NCBI GenBank assembly: GCA_029959605.1
Contig: JASCOC010000010.1
Span: 1-64,000 of the forward strand
Length of the DNA stretch: 64,000 bases
Direction: 5' to 3'
From: Lysobacteraceae bacterium PS02340
GTDB taxonomy: Bacteria; Pseudomonadota; Gammaproteobacteria; Xanthomonadales; Xanthomonadaceae
Made by a program: the position numbers and the translations under genes. The notes under the pieces were generated by a model. That model was not told the origin of the DNA. It saw only the letters and a list, made by a program, of their open reading frames with translations, and searched no databases. Below are positions 52,565 through 62,271 of this stretch, one piece after another. Numbering within the stretch: position 1 is the stretch's first letter; each line of letters starts with the position of its first letter.

Positions 52565-52608
52565 CGTTGCACAGAAAAAGTCACCTCAAACCTGCGCTCG
52601 TTCGCCAC

Positions 52609-52615
52609 GCCTAAC
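52609..52615 (+). other. Lone attC core at the distal end of the array
   Basis: GCCTAAC is present, but the hairpin and second core that follow it in every other site are missing. It marks a truncated attC or the remnant of a deletion at the array boundary. High-GC chromosome resumes after about 52780. Confidence 0.5.
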
Positions 52616-52838
52616 GTGAGCTCAGTAGACGCGTCCTTCGGAGCGCAGATTGTTGTCTCTGCTAGAAGACAGTGCATCGTCAGGTCTCAACGCACGGCCG
52701 ATATCGTCACTATTCAAAGCAAGCGCACCTGTTCGCATCCATCGCTGACGCGGCGCTTGTCTTGCATCTGCCCGCTGTCGCGACTCATCGGCGCAACCGC
52801 GACGCCCTCGAGCGCATCGCATCCTGGATAATCTTGCG

Positions 52839-53342
52839 ATGCAGGACAGCATCCGCAGCTTCGCGCCGGTCGTCGGCGATCACGCACGCGTGCTGGTGCT
52901 CGGCAGCATGCCGGGTGTGGCATCGCTGGACGCGGATCGCTACTACGCGCATCCGCGGAATCTGTTCTGGCCGATCGTCGGCGCGCTGTTCGGATTCGAT
53001 CCGGCGCTGCCCTATGACGCGCGGCTTGCGCAGCTGACGGCCCGTGGCGTGGCGCTGTGGGACGTGGCTGGCGAATGCGTGCGGCCGGGCAGTCTCGATG
53101 CGCGTATCGAGGCGGGCAGTGTGGTGCCGAACGATATCGGCGGGCTGCTGGCGCGCTGTCCGAGGATCACCCGAATCCGGTTCAACGGCGCGGCGGCGGA
53201 GGCGCTGTTCCGGCGGCATGTGCTGCCGACGCTCGACGTCGTGCCCGATCTGCTGCGTTTGCCCTCGACGAGCCCGGCGCACGCGGCGCTGGGATTCGAG
53301 GCGAAGCTGGCGGCATGGCGTGTGGGGTTGGCCGACGTTTGA
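52839..53342 (+). CDS. DNA-deoxyinosine glycosylase (uracil-DNA glycosylase superfamily)
   Basis: The 167-residue protein has VLVLGSMPGVASLDADRYYA, HPRNLFWPIVGALFGFD and LRLPSTSPAHAALGFEAKL, matching the hypoxanthine/uracil glycosylase group within the UDG superfamily. It removes deaminated bases in base excision repair. It borders the integron on the right. A GGATAATCT -10-like sequence lies just before the start, too close to be its own promoter. Confidence 0.88.
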   Translation: MQDSIRSFAPVVGDHARVLVLGSMPGVASLDADRYYAHPRNLFWPIVGALFGFDPALPYDARLAQLTARGVALWDVAGECVRPGSLDARIEAGSVVPNDIGGLLARCPRITRIRFNGAAAEALFRRHVLPTLDVVPDLLRLPSTSPAHAALGFEAKLAAWRVGLADV

Positions 53343-53616
53343 GGTGCGTTGAGCCCGGCGGCCCCCAGCCCCACTACCCGCCATGCGCCTCGATCATCGA
53401 TCGACTCCAAGGCAGATGCTCGCCGACGAAGGAGATGTCCCGGTTCCCCGCGGACAGGCCGGAGGCCGGGTGCGACTGATCTCTCGGACCGCGTCGGTGT
53501 CTCCTGCGCCCGAGGAGATTTCCAGCCGCAACGGATCGTCCCGCTGACCAGGGGCCGCGCGGGCAGCGCCGCTGGCATGCTGATGCCCTGCCCTCGCCGC
53601 CGCTGGAGCCGCTGCC

Positions 53617-54477
53617 ATGACCCTGCTGATCAATCCCCGTACCCACGATCTCGGCGGTTTCGAGGTGCGCCGCGCGGTGCCGACCTTACAGGCGCGCAGC
53701 GTGGGGCCGTTCGTGTTCGTCGATCACATGGGCCCGGCCATCTTCGAGAAAGGCGCCGGCGTGGACGTGCGACCGCATCCGCATATCGGCCTGGCGACGG
53801 TGACGTTCCTGTGGTCGGGCACGATCCATCACGCCGATACGCTTGGCTACTCGCAAGACATCACCGCCGGCGACGTGAACTGGATGACGGCCGGTCGGGG
53901 CATCGCGCATGCCGAGCGCACGCCGCAATCGCTGCGCGAAGGCGAGCACCCGCTGCACGGTATGCAGACCTGGGTTGCACTGCCGAAGACGTACGAGGAA
54001 ACCGCGCCGGAGTTCCATCACCATGCCGCGGCGACGCTGCCGCAGTTCCGCCGCGAGGGCGCTTGGGTGCGGGTGATCGCCGGCCGTGGCTTCGGCGAGG
54101 AGTCGCCGGTGCGCGTGTTCGCCGACACGCTCAACGTGGCATTGGATCTCGAGCCGGACGCCGAGCTCTCGATTCCGCCTTCGCATGCCGAGCGCGCGCT
54201 CTACGTGCTCGAAGGCGAGGCGCAGCTCGACGGCGCCGACATTCCGCCACGTCACCTTGCGGTTCTGGATGCCGGGGCAGTCGCCCGACTGCGCGCGAAG
54301 ACGCCGCTCAAGGCGATGCTGTTCGGAGGCGAACCCCTCGACGGGCCGCGTCACCTGTGGTGGAACTTCGTGTCGTCGTCGAAGGACCGCATCGAGCAGG
54401 CCAAGGACGACTGGCGCGCCGGCCGCTTCGGCACCGTCCCGGGCGACTCGGAATTCATTCCGCTTCCGGAACGGTGA
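53617..54477 (+). CDS. Pirin family protein 1
   Basis: The 286-residue bicupin has the metal-binding HPHIGLATVTF, GIAHAERTP and MQTWVALP segments of pirins, and a C-terminal cupin (ERALYVLEGEAQLDG). Relatives act as quercetinases or redox sensors. The 274 bases before it hold nothing that I can support. A second pirin on the other strand is at 55267-56118. Confidence 0.92.
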   Translation: MTLLINPRTHDLGGFEVRRAVPTLQARSVGPFVFVDHMGPAIFEKGAGVDVRPHPHIGLATVTFLWSGTIHHADTLGYSQDITAGDVNWMTAGRGIAHAERTPQSLREGEHPLHGMQTWVALPKTYEETAPEFHHHAAATLPQFRREGAWVRVIAGRGFGEESPVRVFADTLNVALDLEPDAELSIPPSHAERALYVLEGEAQLDGADIPPRHLAVLDAGAVARLRAKTPLKAMLFGGEPLDGPRHLWWNFVSSSKDRIEQAKDDWRAGRFGTVPGDSEFIPLPER

Positions 54478-54555
54478 CGGTTGTCACAATCGCTACCGCG
54501 CCGCAGCACGGATGCAGGCGTATGGTCGGAAGTCGAGTCACAGGGGACCACGACG

Positions 54556-55005
54556 ATGCTTTCGATCCGACCGCTTGCGCTGTTGGGCGCACTGCTCTGT
54601 GCGGGCGCGGCGCACGCGCAGACCGCCACCGAATGTCCGCAGCTGCCACCCGAGGCCGCCGTGCGCTGGGAAGTGCAGCCCGGGCCTGATTTCGTGTTCT
54701 GCCGTGCGATGGACGTCGCCAGCGGTCAGCAGGCCTTCGCGGTGACCGTGGGCCGCAGTGCGACCTTCAAACCGCGCCGCAACGACCGCGTGGGCGATCG
54801 CGTCACCATCGATGGCACACGCACCTGGTGGCACGCGCCGGACAACGAGCTGACCGGCGCCCTGGTGCGCGAAACGCTGCTGGAACTGCCGTCGGGCGAT
54901 TACGCGCACATCATTGTGCGCGCACGGGATGAGGCCGATCTGACGCGTTCGCTGCGCGATGCCGAATCGCTGCATTTTTCGGACGTGCACCTCGGCAGCA
55001 AATAG
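54556..55005 (+). CDS. Secreted protein, unknown
   Basis: The 149-residue product has a signal peptide (MLSIRPLALLGALLCAGAAHA) and a small mature domain with two Cys residues (ATECPQLPPE, FVFCRAMDV), plus RVGDRVTIDGTRTWWHAPD. I do not recognise a family. A GC-rich hairpin CACCCCGG-6-CCGGGGTG at 55054-55075 follows at 49 bases and may end its transcript. Confidence 0.7.
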   Translation: MLSIRPLALLGALLCAGAAHAQTATECPQLPPEAAVRWEVQPGPDFVFCRAMDVASGQQAFAVTVGRSATFKPRRNDRVGDRVTIDGTRTWWHAPDNELTGALVRETLLELPSGDYAHIIVRARDEADLTRSLRDAESLHFSDVHLGSK

Positions 55006-55266
55006 GTCGGAGTCTGCCCGCCTGCCTCTGATGCCGAAGCCCCATGGCGTCGTCACCCCGGGGACGTCCGGGGTGCTTCACGCCGATGCGCAACGCGGGC
55101 AATCCTGCGACTTGACCCAAGCGCGGGGCAGCTTTCGGACTAGCGCCGTTGCCGGTCGTTGAAGGCTCTGGATCCCGCCGTTACCAGACAGGCGTCCGTT
55201 GAAAGCCGCCGGATCACCGACCTCTGCAGATGCGCTTGATTTCGAACGTCGTCCATCAGGGACGTA

Positions 55267-56118
55267 TCAGAAACGGCCCTGCTCGAAATCGACGAACGCC
55301 TGCATCAGTTCTTCGCGGGTGTTCATGACGAAAGGGCCATGGCGGGCGACCGGCTCGCGCAGCGGGCGACCGGCGACGAGGATCAGCCGCGCGCCGGTGT
55401 CGCCGGCTTCCAGCATCAGCTGCGCACCGCCACCGAGCACGGCGAGTTCCTGTGACGCCAGCGGACGGGCGTCGTCGCCCTCGCCCACGCGGACGGCGCC
55501 TTCGAAGGCATAGGCGAAGGCGTTGTGGCCGTCGGGCAGCGCGTGGCGCCAGGTCGCGCCCGGGGCGAGGGTGATGTCGACATAGAGCGGATCGGTCGCG
55601 AGCTGCGCGATCGGTCCGGCGACGCCGTCAACGACACCGGCGATCACTTTCACCGATACGCCCTCGCCCGCCTGCACGACCGGAATGCGCTCGGGCGCGA
55701 ATTCCTGATAGCTCGGCGCGGTCATCTTGTCCTTCGCCGGCAGGTTCACCCACAGCTGGAAACCGCGCATGCGGCCGGCCTCCTGTTCGGGCATCTCCGA
55801 ATGCACGAGTCCACGGCCGGCGGTCATCCACTGCACGCTGCCGGGCACCAGCAGGCCCTCGTTGCCGTGGTTGTCCTTGTGCCGCATCCGGCCGTCGAGC
55901 ATGTAGGTGACGGTCTCGAAGCCGCGATGCGGATGCTCGGGGAAGCCGGCGAGGTAATCCTCGGGCGTGTCGGTGCCGAACTCGTCGAGCATCAGGAACG
56001 GATCGAGGTCGGGCAGCTGCGGGCTGCCGATGACACGGGTGAGCTTGACGCCGGCACCGTCGCTGGCGGGCATGCCTCGCACGTGGCGGATGATGCGGGC
56101 GGCATCAGGGGTGGTCAT
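55267..56118 (-). CDS. Pirin family protein 2
   Basis: The 283-residue protein has the pirin motifs FPEHPHRGFETVTYMLDG, HKDNHGNEGLLVPGSVQWM, GLVHSEMPEQE and FQLWVNLPAKDKM, with the metal-binding His/Glu set complete. The C-terminal cupin ends GPFVMNTREELMQAFVDFE, seen in the YhhW/YhaK-like group. ATG 56118 is the natural start; a longer frame is a shadow. It is on the opposite strand from pirin 1. Confidence 0.92.
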   Translation of the reverse strand: MTTPDAARIIRHVRGMPASDGAGVKLTRVIGSPQLPDLDPFLMLDEFGTDTPEDYLAGFPEHPHRGFETVTYMLDGRMRHKDNHGNEGLLVPGSVQWMTAGRGLVHSEMPEQEAGRMRGFQLWVNLPAKDKMTAPSYQEFAPERIPVVQAGEGVSVKVIAGVVDGVAGPIAQLATDPLYVDITLAPGATWRHALPDGHNAFAYAFEGAVRVGEGDDARPLASQELAVLGGGAQLMLEAGDTGARLILVAGRPLREPVARHGPFVMNTREELMQAFVDFEQGRF

Positions 56119-56289
56119 CGGGCGGCTCCTGTCGGGGGTGCCGACACGATGCGGGCGCGAGGCGTGGTTTATACGCGCGTGGGTGGAACGGAGGTTTCCG
56201 TGGGGACGGGACGGCGGCGGGAGCAGCGCGAACGGTCGAATGTCGACAAAGCTTACGCGCGCGGAGATCGACCGTTGCAATTCACTTGT

Positions 56290-56327
56290 CCTCACCCCAA
56301 CCCCTCTTCCAAGGGGAGAGGGGCTCG
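56290..56327. repeat. Short dispersed inverted repeat
   Basis: CCTCACCCCAACCCCTCTTCC followed by AAGGGGAGAGGGGCT forms a CCCCTC-TTCC/GGGGAGAGGGG hairpin. The pattern is common between genes of Xanthomonadaceae. It lies between rlmKL and pirin 2 and might end the rlmKL transcript. Confidence 0.5.
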
Positions 56328-56362
56328 AATTAACCCGGAACGTGGCGGCCCGAGCCGACGCT

Positions 56363-58570
56363 TCAGCGCGCGGTGATGCGCCAGGCGCGATGGATGCGCG
56401 GGTTGCGTTCGAAATCGGGTGGAATCGTCGCCGGGCTGATGTCCTCGACGTGCGCGAACGCGCCGACGGCTTCGGCGTCGAGCTTGAAGCGGCGGAAGTT
56501 GTTGGAGAAGTACAGCACCCCGCCCGGCGCGAGCCGGGCCACCGCGGCTTCCAGCAGACGCACGTGTTCGCGCTGGATGTCGAAGTCCTTGGCACGCGCC
56601 GAGTTCGAGAACGTCGGTGGGTCGCAGAAGATCAGATCGTATTGCGCCGTCTCGGCCTCCAGCCACTGCAGGGCGTCGGCCTGCACCAGCCGATGCTTCG
56701 CACCGCCGTAGCCGTTCGCGGCAAGGTTGTCGGCGCACCACTGCAGGTACGTGCCCGACAGATCGACGGTGGTCGTGGTGCGCGCGCCGCCACCGGCCGC
56801 GTGCACGGTCGCGGCGCCGGTGTAGCCGAACAGGTTGAGGAAGCGCGTGTCCGCAGCCTCATCGGCGATGCGCAGACGCATCGGCCGGTGATCGAGGAAC
56901 AGGCCGGTGTCGAGATAGTCGAACAGATTCACGCGCAGGTGCACGCGGCCTTCGTCGACGAGCAGGAATTCATGGCGCGCGTCAAAACGGCCGTACTTGC
57001 TGCCGCCCTTGCCCTTCGAACGCGTCTTGACCGCGATGCGCTCGCGCGGGATGCGGAACACGTCGCGCGCGGCGGCCAGCACGTCGCCGAAACGTCGCCG
57101 GGTCACGGCTTCGGGAATCTCGGCCGGCGCGGCGTATTCCTGGATGTGCAGCCACAGCGGCGTCCCGTCGGCGCTGACGTCCGCTTCGGACTGGATGTAG
57201 ACGTCGATCGCGGCCGCGTACTCGGGCAGGTCCGCGTCGTAGACGCGATAGCAGGTCACGCCCTCGCGCTCGCGCCAGGTCTTGAACTTGCGCAGGTTCT
57301 TGCGCAGGCGGTTGGCGACCATCGTCGCGCCTTCGCCGAGGTCTTCCGGTGTTTCGCTGACGGCGCGCTGCGGCGGCCGCACCGGATCGCAGACGATCAG
57401 GCTGCACTCGATGGCGCCGTTGAACACCTGGTACTTCTTCTTCGCGCGCAGGCCGGTCGCGTGCGCGAGCTCGGGGTCGCCGCACAGCAGGCTCGCGCGC
57501 CACTCGGGCACCGCGCGTCCCAGCGCGTTGCCGAGGGTGCGGTACAGCGCGGGATCGGCAGCGAGGCGCGCGTCGTAGGGCGGATTGCAGACCGCGAGCC
57601 CGCGCTTCACCGATTCCGCCAACGCAGCATCCTCTTGCGACGCCGGCGGCACCGGGGCCTGTAGCGTGGCGATGTCACCGATCTGCCACTCGATCGCCTC
57701 GCGCAGGCTGGCGGCCGTCGCGTTCTCGCGCGCGGCATGGATCGCATGCGGGTCGAGATCGCGGCCGAAGAACACCGCGCGCAGGCGCTGACGGCCGGTC
57801 CGTTCGCGCGCGAGGGCGTCTTCGCACAGTGTCTGCCAGTGGGCGACATCGAACCCGCGCCAGCGGCTCGGCGCACGACCGGCCGTCGCCGCGCCGCCAT
57901 CGCGCGCCAGGCCCGGTGCGACATCGGCGGCCATCAGCGCGCCTTCGATCAGCAGCGTGCCGCTGCCGCACATCGGATCCAACAGCGCGCCGCCTTCGGC
58001 ATACAGCGCCGGCCAGCCCCCGCGCATCAGCACGGCGGCGGCGAGGTTTTCCTTCAGCGGTGCCTCGCCCTGCGCGCGGCGCCAGCCGCGACGGTGCAGC
58101 GGGCCACCGCCGAGATCGACCGACAGGATCGCGCGGCCCTTGCGCACCACCAGGCTCAGGCGCAGATCCGGCGATTCGACATCGACGTCCGGACGCGCAC
58201 CGGTCGCTTCGCGCAAGCCGTCGACGATCGCGTCCTTGACCCGCTGCGCGGCGTAGCGCGCGTGGGTGATCGCGCTGCCCGAGACATGCGGATCGATCGC
58301 GAGCGTCATGGTCGCGTCGAGATGCGCGGTCCAGTCGATCGCACGCGCGCCGGCATAGAGCGCGTCCTCGTCCTCGCAGGCGTATTCGACGATCGGCCAC
58401 AGCACGCGGCTGGCCAGGCGCGACCACAGCACCGCGCGTTGCGCGTCGTGCAGCGTGCCTTCGACGTTGGCGCCGGCGGTGGTCGCGGTAGCGTGCGCGC
58501 AGCCGAGTGCGAGCAGCTCGTCGACGAGCAAATATTCGAGGCCCTTGGGGCAGCTGGCGAAAAATTTCAT
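56363..58570 (-). CDS. rlmKL: Bifunctional 23S rRNA methyltransferase RlmK/RlmL
   Basis: The 735-residue fused enzyme methylates G2445 (N2) and G2069 (N7). It has an N-terminal THUMP domain (about 45-155), an RlmL methylase with [17 protein letters not shown] and CNPPYDARL, and a C-terminal RlmK methylase with [19 protein letters not shown] and [16 protein letters not shown]. Length equals the E. coli enzyme (702). It starts [15 protein letters not shown], the family start. Confidence 0.95.
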   Translation of the reverse strand: MKFFASCPKGLEYLLVDELLALGCAHATATTAGANVEGTLHDAQRAVLWSRLASRVLWPIVEYACEDEDALYAGARAIDWTAHLDATMTLAIDPHVSGSAITHARYAAQRVKDAIVDGLREATGARPDVDVESPDLRLSLVVRKGRAILSVDLGGGPLHRRGWRRAQGEAPLKENLAAAVLMRGGWPALYAEGGALLDPMCGSGTLLIEGALMAADVAPGLARDGGAATAGRAPSRWRGFDVAHWQTLCEDALARERTGRQRLRAVFFGRDLDPHAIHAARENATAASLREAIEWQIGDIATLQAPVPPASQEDAALAESVKRGLAVCNPPYDARLAADPALYRTLGNALGRAVPEWRASLLCGDPELAHATGLRAKKKYQVFNGAIECSLIVCDPVRPPQRAVSETPEDLGEGATMVANRLRKNLRKFKTWREREGVTCYRVYDADLPEYAAAIDVYIQSEADVSADGTPLWLHIQEYAAPAEIPEAVTRRRFGDVLAAARDVFRIPRERIAVKTRSKGKGGSKYGRFDARHEFLLVDEGRVHLRVNLFDYLDTGLFLDHRPMRLRIADEAADTRFLNLFGYTGAATVHAAGGGARTTTTVDLSGTYLQWCADNLAANGYGGAKHRLVQADALQWLEAETAQYDLIFCDPPTFSNSARAKDFDIQREHVRLLEAAVARLAPGGVLYFSNNFRRFKLDAEAVGAFAHVEDISPATIPPDFERNPRIHRAWRITAR

Positions 58571-58612
58571 GGGGACCTGGGTCGTACGTTTGAAGGCCGA
58601 TGTGTCGACGCC

Positions 58613-58708
58613 GTCATTCCCGCACGGGCGGAAATCCAGTGTCTTGACGTGCTGGCCGAGCGATGTGTGCCGATCAAGGCACTGGATTCCCGCCTACGCG
58701 GGAATGAC
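58613..58708. repeat. Inverted-repeat element (MITE or REP-like)
   Basis: Two 35-base arms, 58613-58647 and 58674-58708, are reverse complements with about 5 mismatches. Outer ends read GTCATTCCCGC / GCGGGAATGAC, the classic proteobacterial small repeat end. The 26-base centre carries no gene. Confidence 0.65.
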
Positions 58709-58753
58709 GAAAATGGTGCTGGAAGACGTGGATGCGGACATCAGCCGTTCGCG

Positions 58754-59284
58754 TCAAAGCGACCGCAGCAAGGCCGCGAATGCATCCGCCGATGCGTCCA
58801 CATGCGCGGTCAGGCGGTGATTGTCGTCGACCAGCAGCAGCCGGCCGCGGCGGGCGCAGGTCCAGCCGACGACATCGGCGGCGGGAATCAGTTCGTCGTC
58901 CCAGCCGTGCACGACCGACAGCGGCACGTCGGCCGCCTGCAGCGGATGCGCGGCGTCGAGGCGCACCGGCGGCGCCATCAGGAACAGGCCGGCGACCGGC
59001 ACCTGCAGCGACACGTGCCCCGCGATCCACGCGCCGAGACTGGAACCGGCCAGCACCACCGGCCCACGCGCGGCGGCGTCGAGCGTCAGCCGCAGCAGGC
59101 GTTCGATGCGCGCGGCGACATCGCCGAGCGGGCTGACGTCGCGTTTGCCGTCGAGATCGGTGAAGTCCGGGCGCTCGTGGCTCCAGCCCAGACCCTCCGC
59201 CGCCTCGGCGAGCGCGGTGACCTTGGTGGCCTCCGGGCCGCTCTCGAAGCCGTGCGAGAGGATGCAGTGGCCGCGCGCGCTCAT
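58754..59284 (-). CDS. YqiA-like alpha/beta hydrolase
   Basis: The 176-residue cytosolic protein has an N-terminal CILSHGFESGPEATK, the nucleophile elbow VVLAGSSLGAWIAG with catalytic Ser, an Asp in VHGWDDELIPA and the terminal His in DDNHRLTAHV. Small esterases of this size include YqiA. Substrate unknown. ATG 59284 overlaps the MOSC gene stop by four bases. Confidence 0.87.
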   Translation of the reverse strand: MSARGHCILSHGFESGPEATKVTALAEAAEGLGWSHERPDFTDLDGKRDVSPLGDVAARIERLLRLTLDAAARGPVVLAGSSLGAWIAGHVSLQVPVAGLFLMAPPVRLDAAHPLQAADVPLSVVHGWDDELIPAADVVGWTCARRGRLLLVDDNHRLTAHVDASADAFAALLRSL

Positions 59285-59781
59285 GCGTCCACCCATTCGA
59301 CCGCGTCGCCGATCTTCAGCGCGCCGCCTGAGATCACGCGCGCACACAGGCCGCCCATGCCGCGGAGCGCGTTGTAGCCGCCGGCGCCGAGCGCCGCTTC
59401 CATCTTCGAACAGGGATCGCAGGGCGCCGTACCTTCGAGCAGCACCTCGCCGACGCGGAAGCGTCGGCCCTTGAGCGCGATCAGCGGAATGCCCGAGACC
59501 ACGAGATTGCGGCGCAGCGTCACCGGCGTGACCTCGGCATGGCCGCTCAGCGCAGCGATCGCCGGCAGATGCTCGGCCTGGATCAGGGTCACGCCGCGCT
59601 TGCCGCTGCCGCCGGTGTAGCGGTCGCCTTCGAGGCCGACGCCGGTCACCGCGACCGCGCTGTCGACTGCGCGGATCGGCGCCTCACGGGCGGGCCGCAG
59701 GCCGATCCAGTCCACACGACCGACGCGCGGAAACTGCGTCATCAGGGCGTGCAGGTCGGAGTCTGGCGGCGGATTTCTCAT
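59281..59781 (-). CDS. MOSC domain protein
   Basis: The 166-residue protein has the MOSC core: VTGVGLEGDRYTGGSGKRGV, LIQAEHLPAIAALS, LRRNLVVSGIPL and the cluster-binding Cys region GTAPCDPCSKME. MOSC proteins carry sulfur or hydroxylamine-reducing molybdenum cofactor chemistry; the moa genes elsewhere in the window would supply cofactor. It diverges from ampD with 23 bases between starts. Confidence 0.9.
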   Translation of the reverse strand: MRNPPPDSDLHALMTQFPRVGRVDWIGLRPAREAPIRAVDSAVAVTGVGLEGDRYTGGSGKRGVTLIQAEHLPAIAALSGHAEVTPVTLRRNLVVSGIPLIALKGRRFRVGEVLLEGTAPCDPCSKMEAALGAGGYNALRGMGGLCARVISGGALKIGDAVEWVDA

Positions 59782-59804
59782 GTGTGAATGCTAGCATCCG
59801 GGCC

Positions 59805-60377
59805 ATGTCCGACCCCACGTCCGCACCCCGGATCACGCTGCAACCGCTGCCCTACGTGGACCTGCTGGCGCCCCGCGCCGCGTCGGACATCCACCTCGTC
59901 GTCATCCACTGCACCGAACTGCCGGACCTCGCCACGGCACGCAGCTACGGCGAGCGCGTGCTCTACGACAGTGGCACCGGCGCCAGCGGCCACTGGTACA
60001 TCGACCGCGACGGCCGCATCGTCGAATACGTGCCGGCGACCCGCGTCGCCCACCACGTGCGCGGCCACAACGCGATCTCGGTCGGCATCGAGCTGGTGAA
60101 CACCGGGCGTTTTCCGGACTGGTACGACAGCCGCCACCAGTCGATGGACGAGGCCTATACGCCGGCGCAGATCGACGCGCTGGTTGCCTTGCTCGCGCAT
60201 CTGCACGCCACGCTGCCGAATCTGCGCGACATCGCCGGCCACGAGGATCTGGACACCGATCGCGTCGCCGCCAGTGACGATCCGGCCCTGACCGTGGCCC
60301 GCAAGCGCGATCCCGGGCCGTTGTTCCCGTGGGCCGACGTGCTGGCGCGCGTGCCGCTGGCCCGCATCGGCGTCTGA
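59805..60377 (+). CDS. AmpD-type N-acetylmuramoyl-L-alanine amidase
   Basis: The 190-residue amidase has the zinc motif VVIHCTELPDL, TRVAHHVRGHNAISVGIELV and AGHEDLDTDRVAASDDP. It lacks a signal peptide, so it probably acts in the cytosol like AmpD, cutting the L-Ala bond of imported anhydro-muropeptides, which would complement the murein-peptide cluster at 17.7-28.7 kb. ATG 59805 was chosen; a GTG 7 codons upstream is possible. Confidence 0.85.
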   Translation: MSDPTSAPRITLQPLPYVDLLAPRAASDIHLVVIHCTELPDLATARSYGERVLYDSGTGASGHWYIDRDGRIVEYVPATRVAHHVRGHNAISVGIELVNTGRFPDWYDSRHQSMDEAYTPAQIDALVALLAHLHATLPNLRDIAGHEDLDTDRVAASDDPALTVARKRDPGPLFPWADVLARVPLARIGV

Positions 60378-60466
60378 ACGCCCGCGTCAGGGCCCCGGCC
60401 CGCCCCCACCTATAATCGTCGGCAGGCACGCGTCCGCGATGCCGCCCCACCGTGCACGGCCCCGCG

Positions 60467-61354
60467 ATGACCCCGCCCGTTTCCGAACTGATCGACCTGC
60501 TCTCGCTCGAGCGCCTCGAAGACAACCTGTTCCGTGGCCAGAGCCGCGACATCGGCACCAAGTACGTGTTCGGTGGCCAGGTGCTGGGCCAGGCGCTCTC
60601 GGCAGCGCAGGCGACGATGGACAACCCGCGCCCGGCGCATTCGCTGCACGCCTACTTCCTGCGCGCGGGCAACATCGAAGCACCGATCGTCTACGACGTC
60701 GACCGCACCCGCGACGGTGGCAGCTTCTCGGTACGGCGCGTGACCGCGATCCAGCACGGCAAGGTGATCTTCTTCTGTGCGGCGTCGTTCCAGGAGGAAG
60801 AAGCCGGCGCCGAGCACCAGTTGTCGATGCCCGAGGTACCCGCGCCCGAGGATCTCGAGCCGCAGGACCCGTTGCCTGCGCAGGTGCTGGCGAAGCTGCC
60901 GGTCAAGGTGCAGCGCTGGCTCGACCGCAGCGGCCCGTTCGAATTCCGCCACGTGTATCCGCGCGACGAGCTGCGCCCGCCCAAGCGACCGCCGTTCCAG
61001 CAGATGTGGTTCCGCCTGACCGGCCCGGTCGACGACACGCCGGCGCTGCACCGCGCACTGCTGGCCTACGCGTCCGATTTCCAGCTGCTGGGCACGGCGA
61101 CGTTCCCGCACGGCATCAGCTACTACCAGCCGAACGTGCAGATGGCCTCGCTCGATCACGCGCTGTGGTTCCACCGTCCCTTCCGCGTCGACGACTGGCT
61201 GCTGTATTCGCTCGACAGCCCCAGCGCGCAGGGCGCACGTGGACTGGCGCGCGGGCAGATCTTCGACCGCGCCGGTCGCCTCGTCGCCAGCACCGCGCAG
61301 GAAGGCATGATCCGCGTGCTGCCGGGCGACGACGCCGCGGCGAAGGCGGGCTGA
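60467..61354 (+). CDS. tesB: Acyl-CoA thioesterase II
   Basis: The 295-residue double hotdog enzyme has LERLEDNLFRGQSRD, VFGGQVLGQALSAAQAT, RDGGSFSVRRVTAIQ and the C-terminal SLDHALWFHRPFRVDDWLLY, where Asp is catalytic, with Gln and Thr partners. It hydrolyses medium- and long-chain acyl-CoA. Starts are ATG 60467 or GTG 60452. Confidence 0.95.
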   Translation: MTPPVSELIDLLSLERLEDNLFRGQSRDIGTKYVFGGQVLGQALSAAQATMDNPRPAHSLHAYFLRAGNIEAPIVYDVDRTRDGGSFSVRRVTAIQHGKVIFFCAASFQEEEAGAEHQLSMPEVPAPEDLEPQDPLPAQVLAKLPVKVQRWLDRSGPFEFRHVYPRDELRPPKRPPFQQMWFRLTGPVDDTPALHRALLAYASDFQLLGTATFPHGISYYQPNVQMASLDHALWFHRPFRVDDWLLYSLDSPSAQGARGLARGQIFDRAGRLVASTAQEGMIRVLPGDDAAAKAG

Positions 61355-61355
61355 G

Positions 61356-62174
61356 ATGCGTCAGGTCTTCTCCAGTCCCCGCCTCGAGAACGTCGAACGC
61401 GTCGCCGCCCTGCTGCGCGATGCCGGCATCGAGGTGCAGATCCTCAACGGCCGTTCCTACAAGGGCAACCGCCGCAGCAACTTCAGCTATCGCGAGGACG
61501 CCGGCGGCCCGAGGCCGGCCGTGTGGGTCACCCGCTCCGACGACCAGCCGCGCGCGCGCGAACTGCTGCGCGAGGCCGGACTGCTGCAGGGCCAGCCGTC
61601 GGCGCGCAGCTATCTGCAGCAGGCGGACGTGGTGTTCGCGCCGGCCGCCGAGGCGCGCAAGGGCATGTCGCGCGCCTCGAAGGTGCGCTACACGCTGATC
61701 GGCGGCGCGGTGCTGGTGATCGCGCTGTCGTGGTGGAGCCGGCCGTCGAGCGACGCGCCTGCGGAGACGACGGTCGCGGCCGCACCCGAGCCGGCGCTCG
61801 ACATGGTGCCGCCGACCGTCGAAGCCAGCGAGTACCGCGCACCGGTGCCGCGCGCGCTCGCCACCGCCGTGCTGGCCGACGCACTGTCGGCGCTGGCCGG
61901 CCCGGTCTGCGTGGCGATCGACGGCGACGCACCGGCTGCGCCGCTGCTGGCGGAACTCGAAGCCGGCTATCCCGACGTGCGGCCGTCCTCGGCCTGTGGG
62001 GGCGGCGACGGCCAGGCCGCGTCGCTCGACGTCACCAACTACCGGACCGACGGCTCCGGCCAGGGCACGGTGGATCTGGTCCGCGGGGGCAGCGATGCCG
62101 CGCAGGGCCTGGTTAGGCGCACCCTCGAGGTCCGCCGCGACGGCCGCAACTGGCAGTTCGGCGCCGCCGCCTGA
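61356..62174 (+). CDS. DUF2007-domain membrane protein
   Basis: The 272-residue protein has an N-terminal DUF2007-like ferredoxin-fold (RQVFSSPRLENVERVAALLR, VWVTRSDDQPRARELLREAG), one transmembrane helix (about 112-128, LIGGAVLVIALSWWS) and a periplasmic domain with two Cys. DUF2007 proteins are putative signal proteins with no defined role. It starts 1 base after the tesB stop. Confidence 0.8.
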   Translation: MRQVFSSPRLENVERVAALLRDAGIEVQILNGRSYKGNRRSNFSYREDAGGPRPAVWVTRSDDQPRARELLREAGLLQGQPSARSYLQQADVVFAPAAEARKGMSRASKVRYTLIGGAVLVIALSWWSRPSSDAPAETTVAAAPEPALDMVPPTVEASEYRAPVPRALATAVLADALSALAGPVCVAIDGDAPAAPLLAELEAGYPDVRPSSACGGGDGQAASLDVTNYRTDGSGQGTVDLVRGGSDAAQGLVRRTLEVRRDGRNWQFGAAA

Positions 62175-62271
62175 TCGCGGCGGCGCACGTCCGCGGGCAT
62201 CATCGACGGCGCCGGTCACATCCCGCGCGCGAGTCGCGTCCTTGGAAGCGGCCTGACCTGCAAGGATCGCC

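Larger units (their letters stand above)
45817..52615 (+). mobile_element. Chromosomal integron cassette array, 15 cassettes
   Basis: The array runs from the attI core (45817) to a lone GCCTAAC core at 52609-52615. Fourteen complete attC sites of 60-65 bases occur every 300-780 bases, all in the same direction, each separating a single gene on the plus strand. Base composition is visibly lower in GC than the flanking chromosome. The integrase gene lies to the left on the minus strand, the standard integron layout. Confidence 0.93.

Noticed and set aside
58571..58753. A small gene between the hydrolase and rlmKL
   Set aside because: The open frames only run through the inverted-repeat element.
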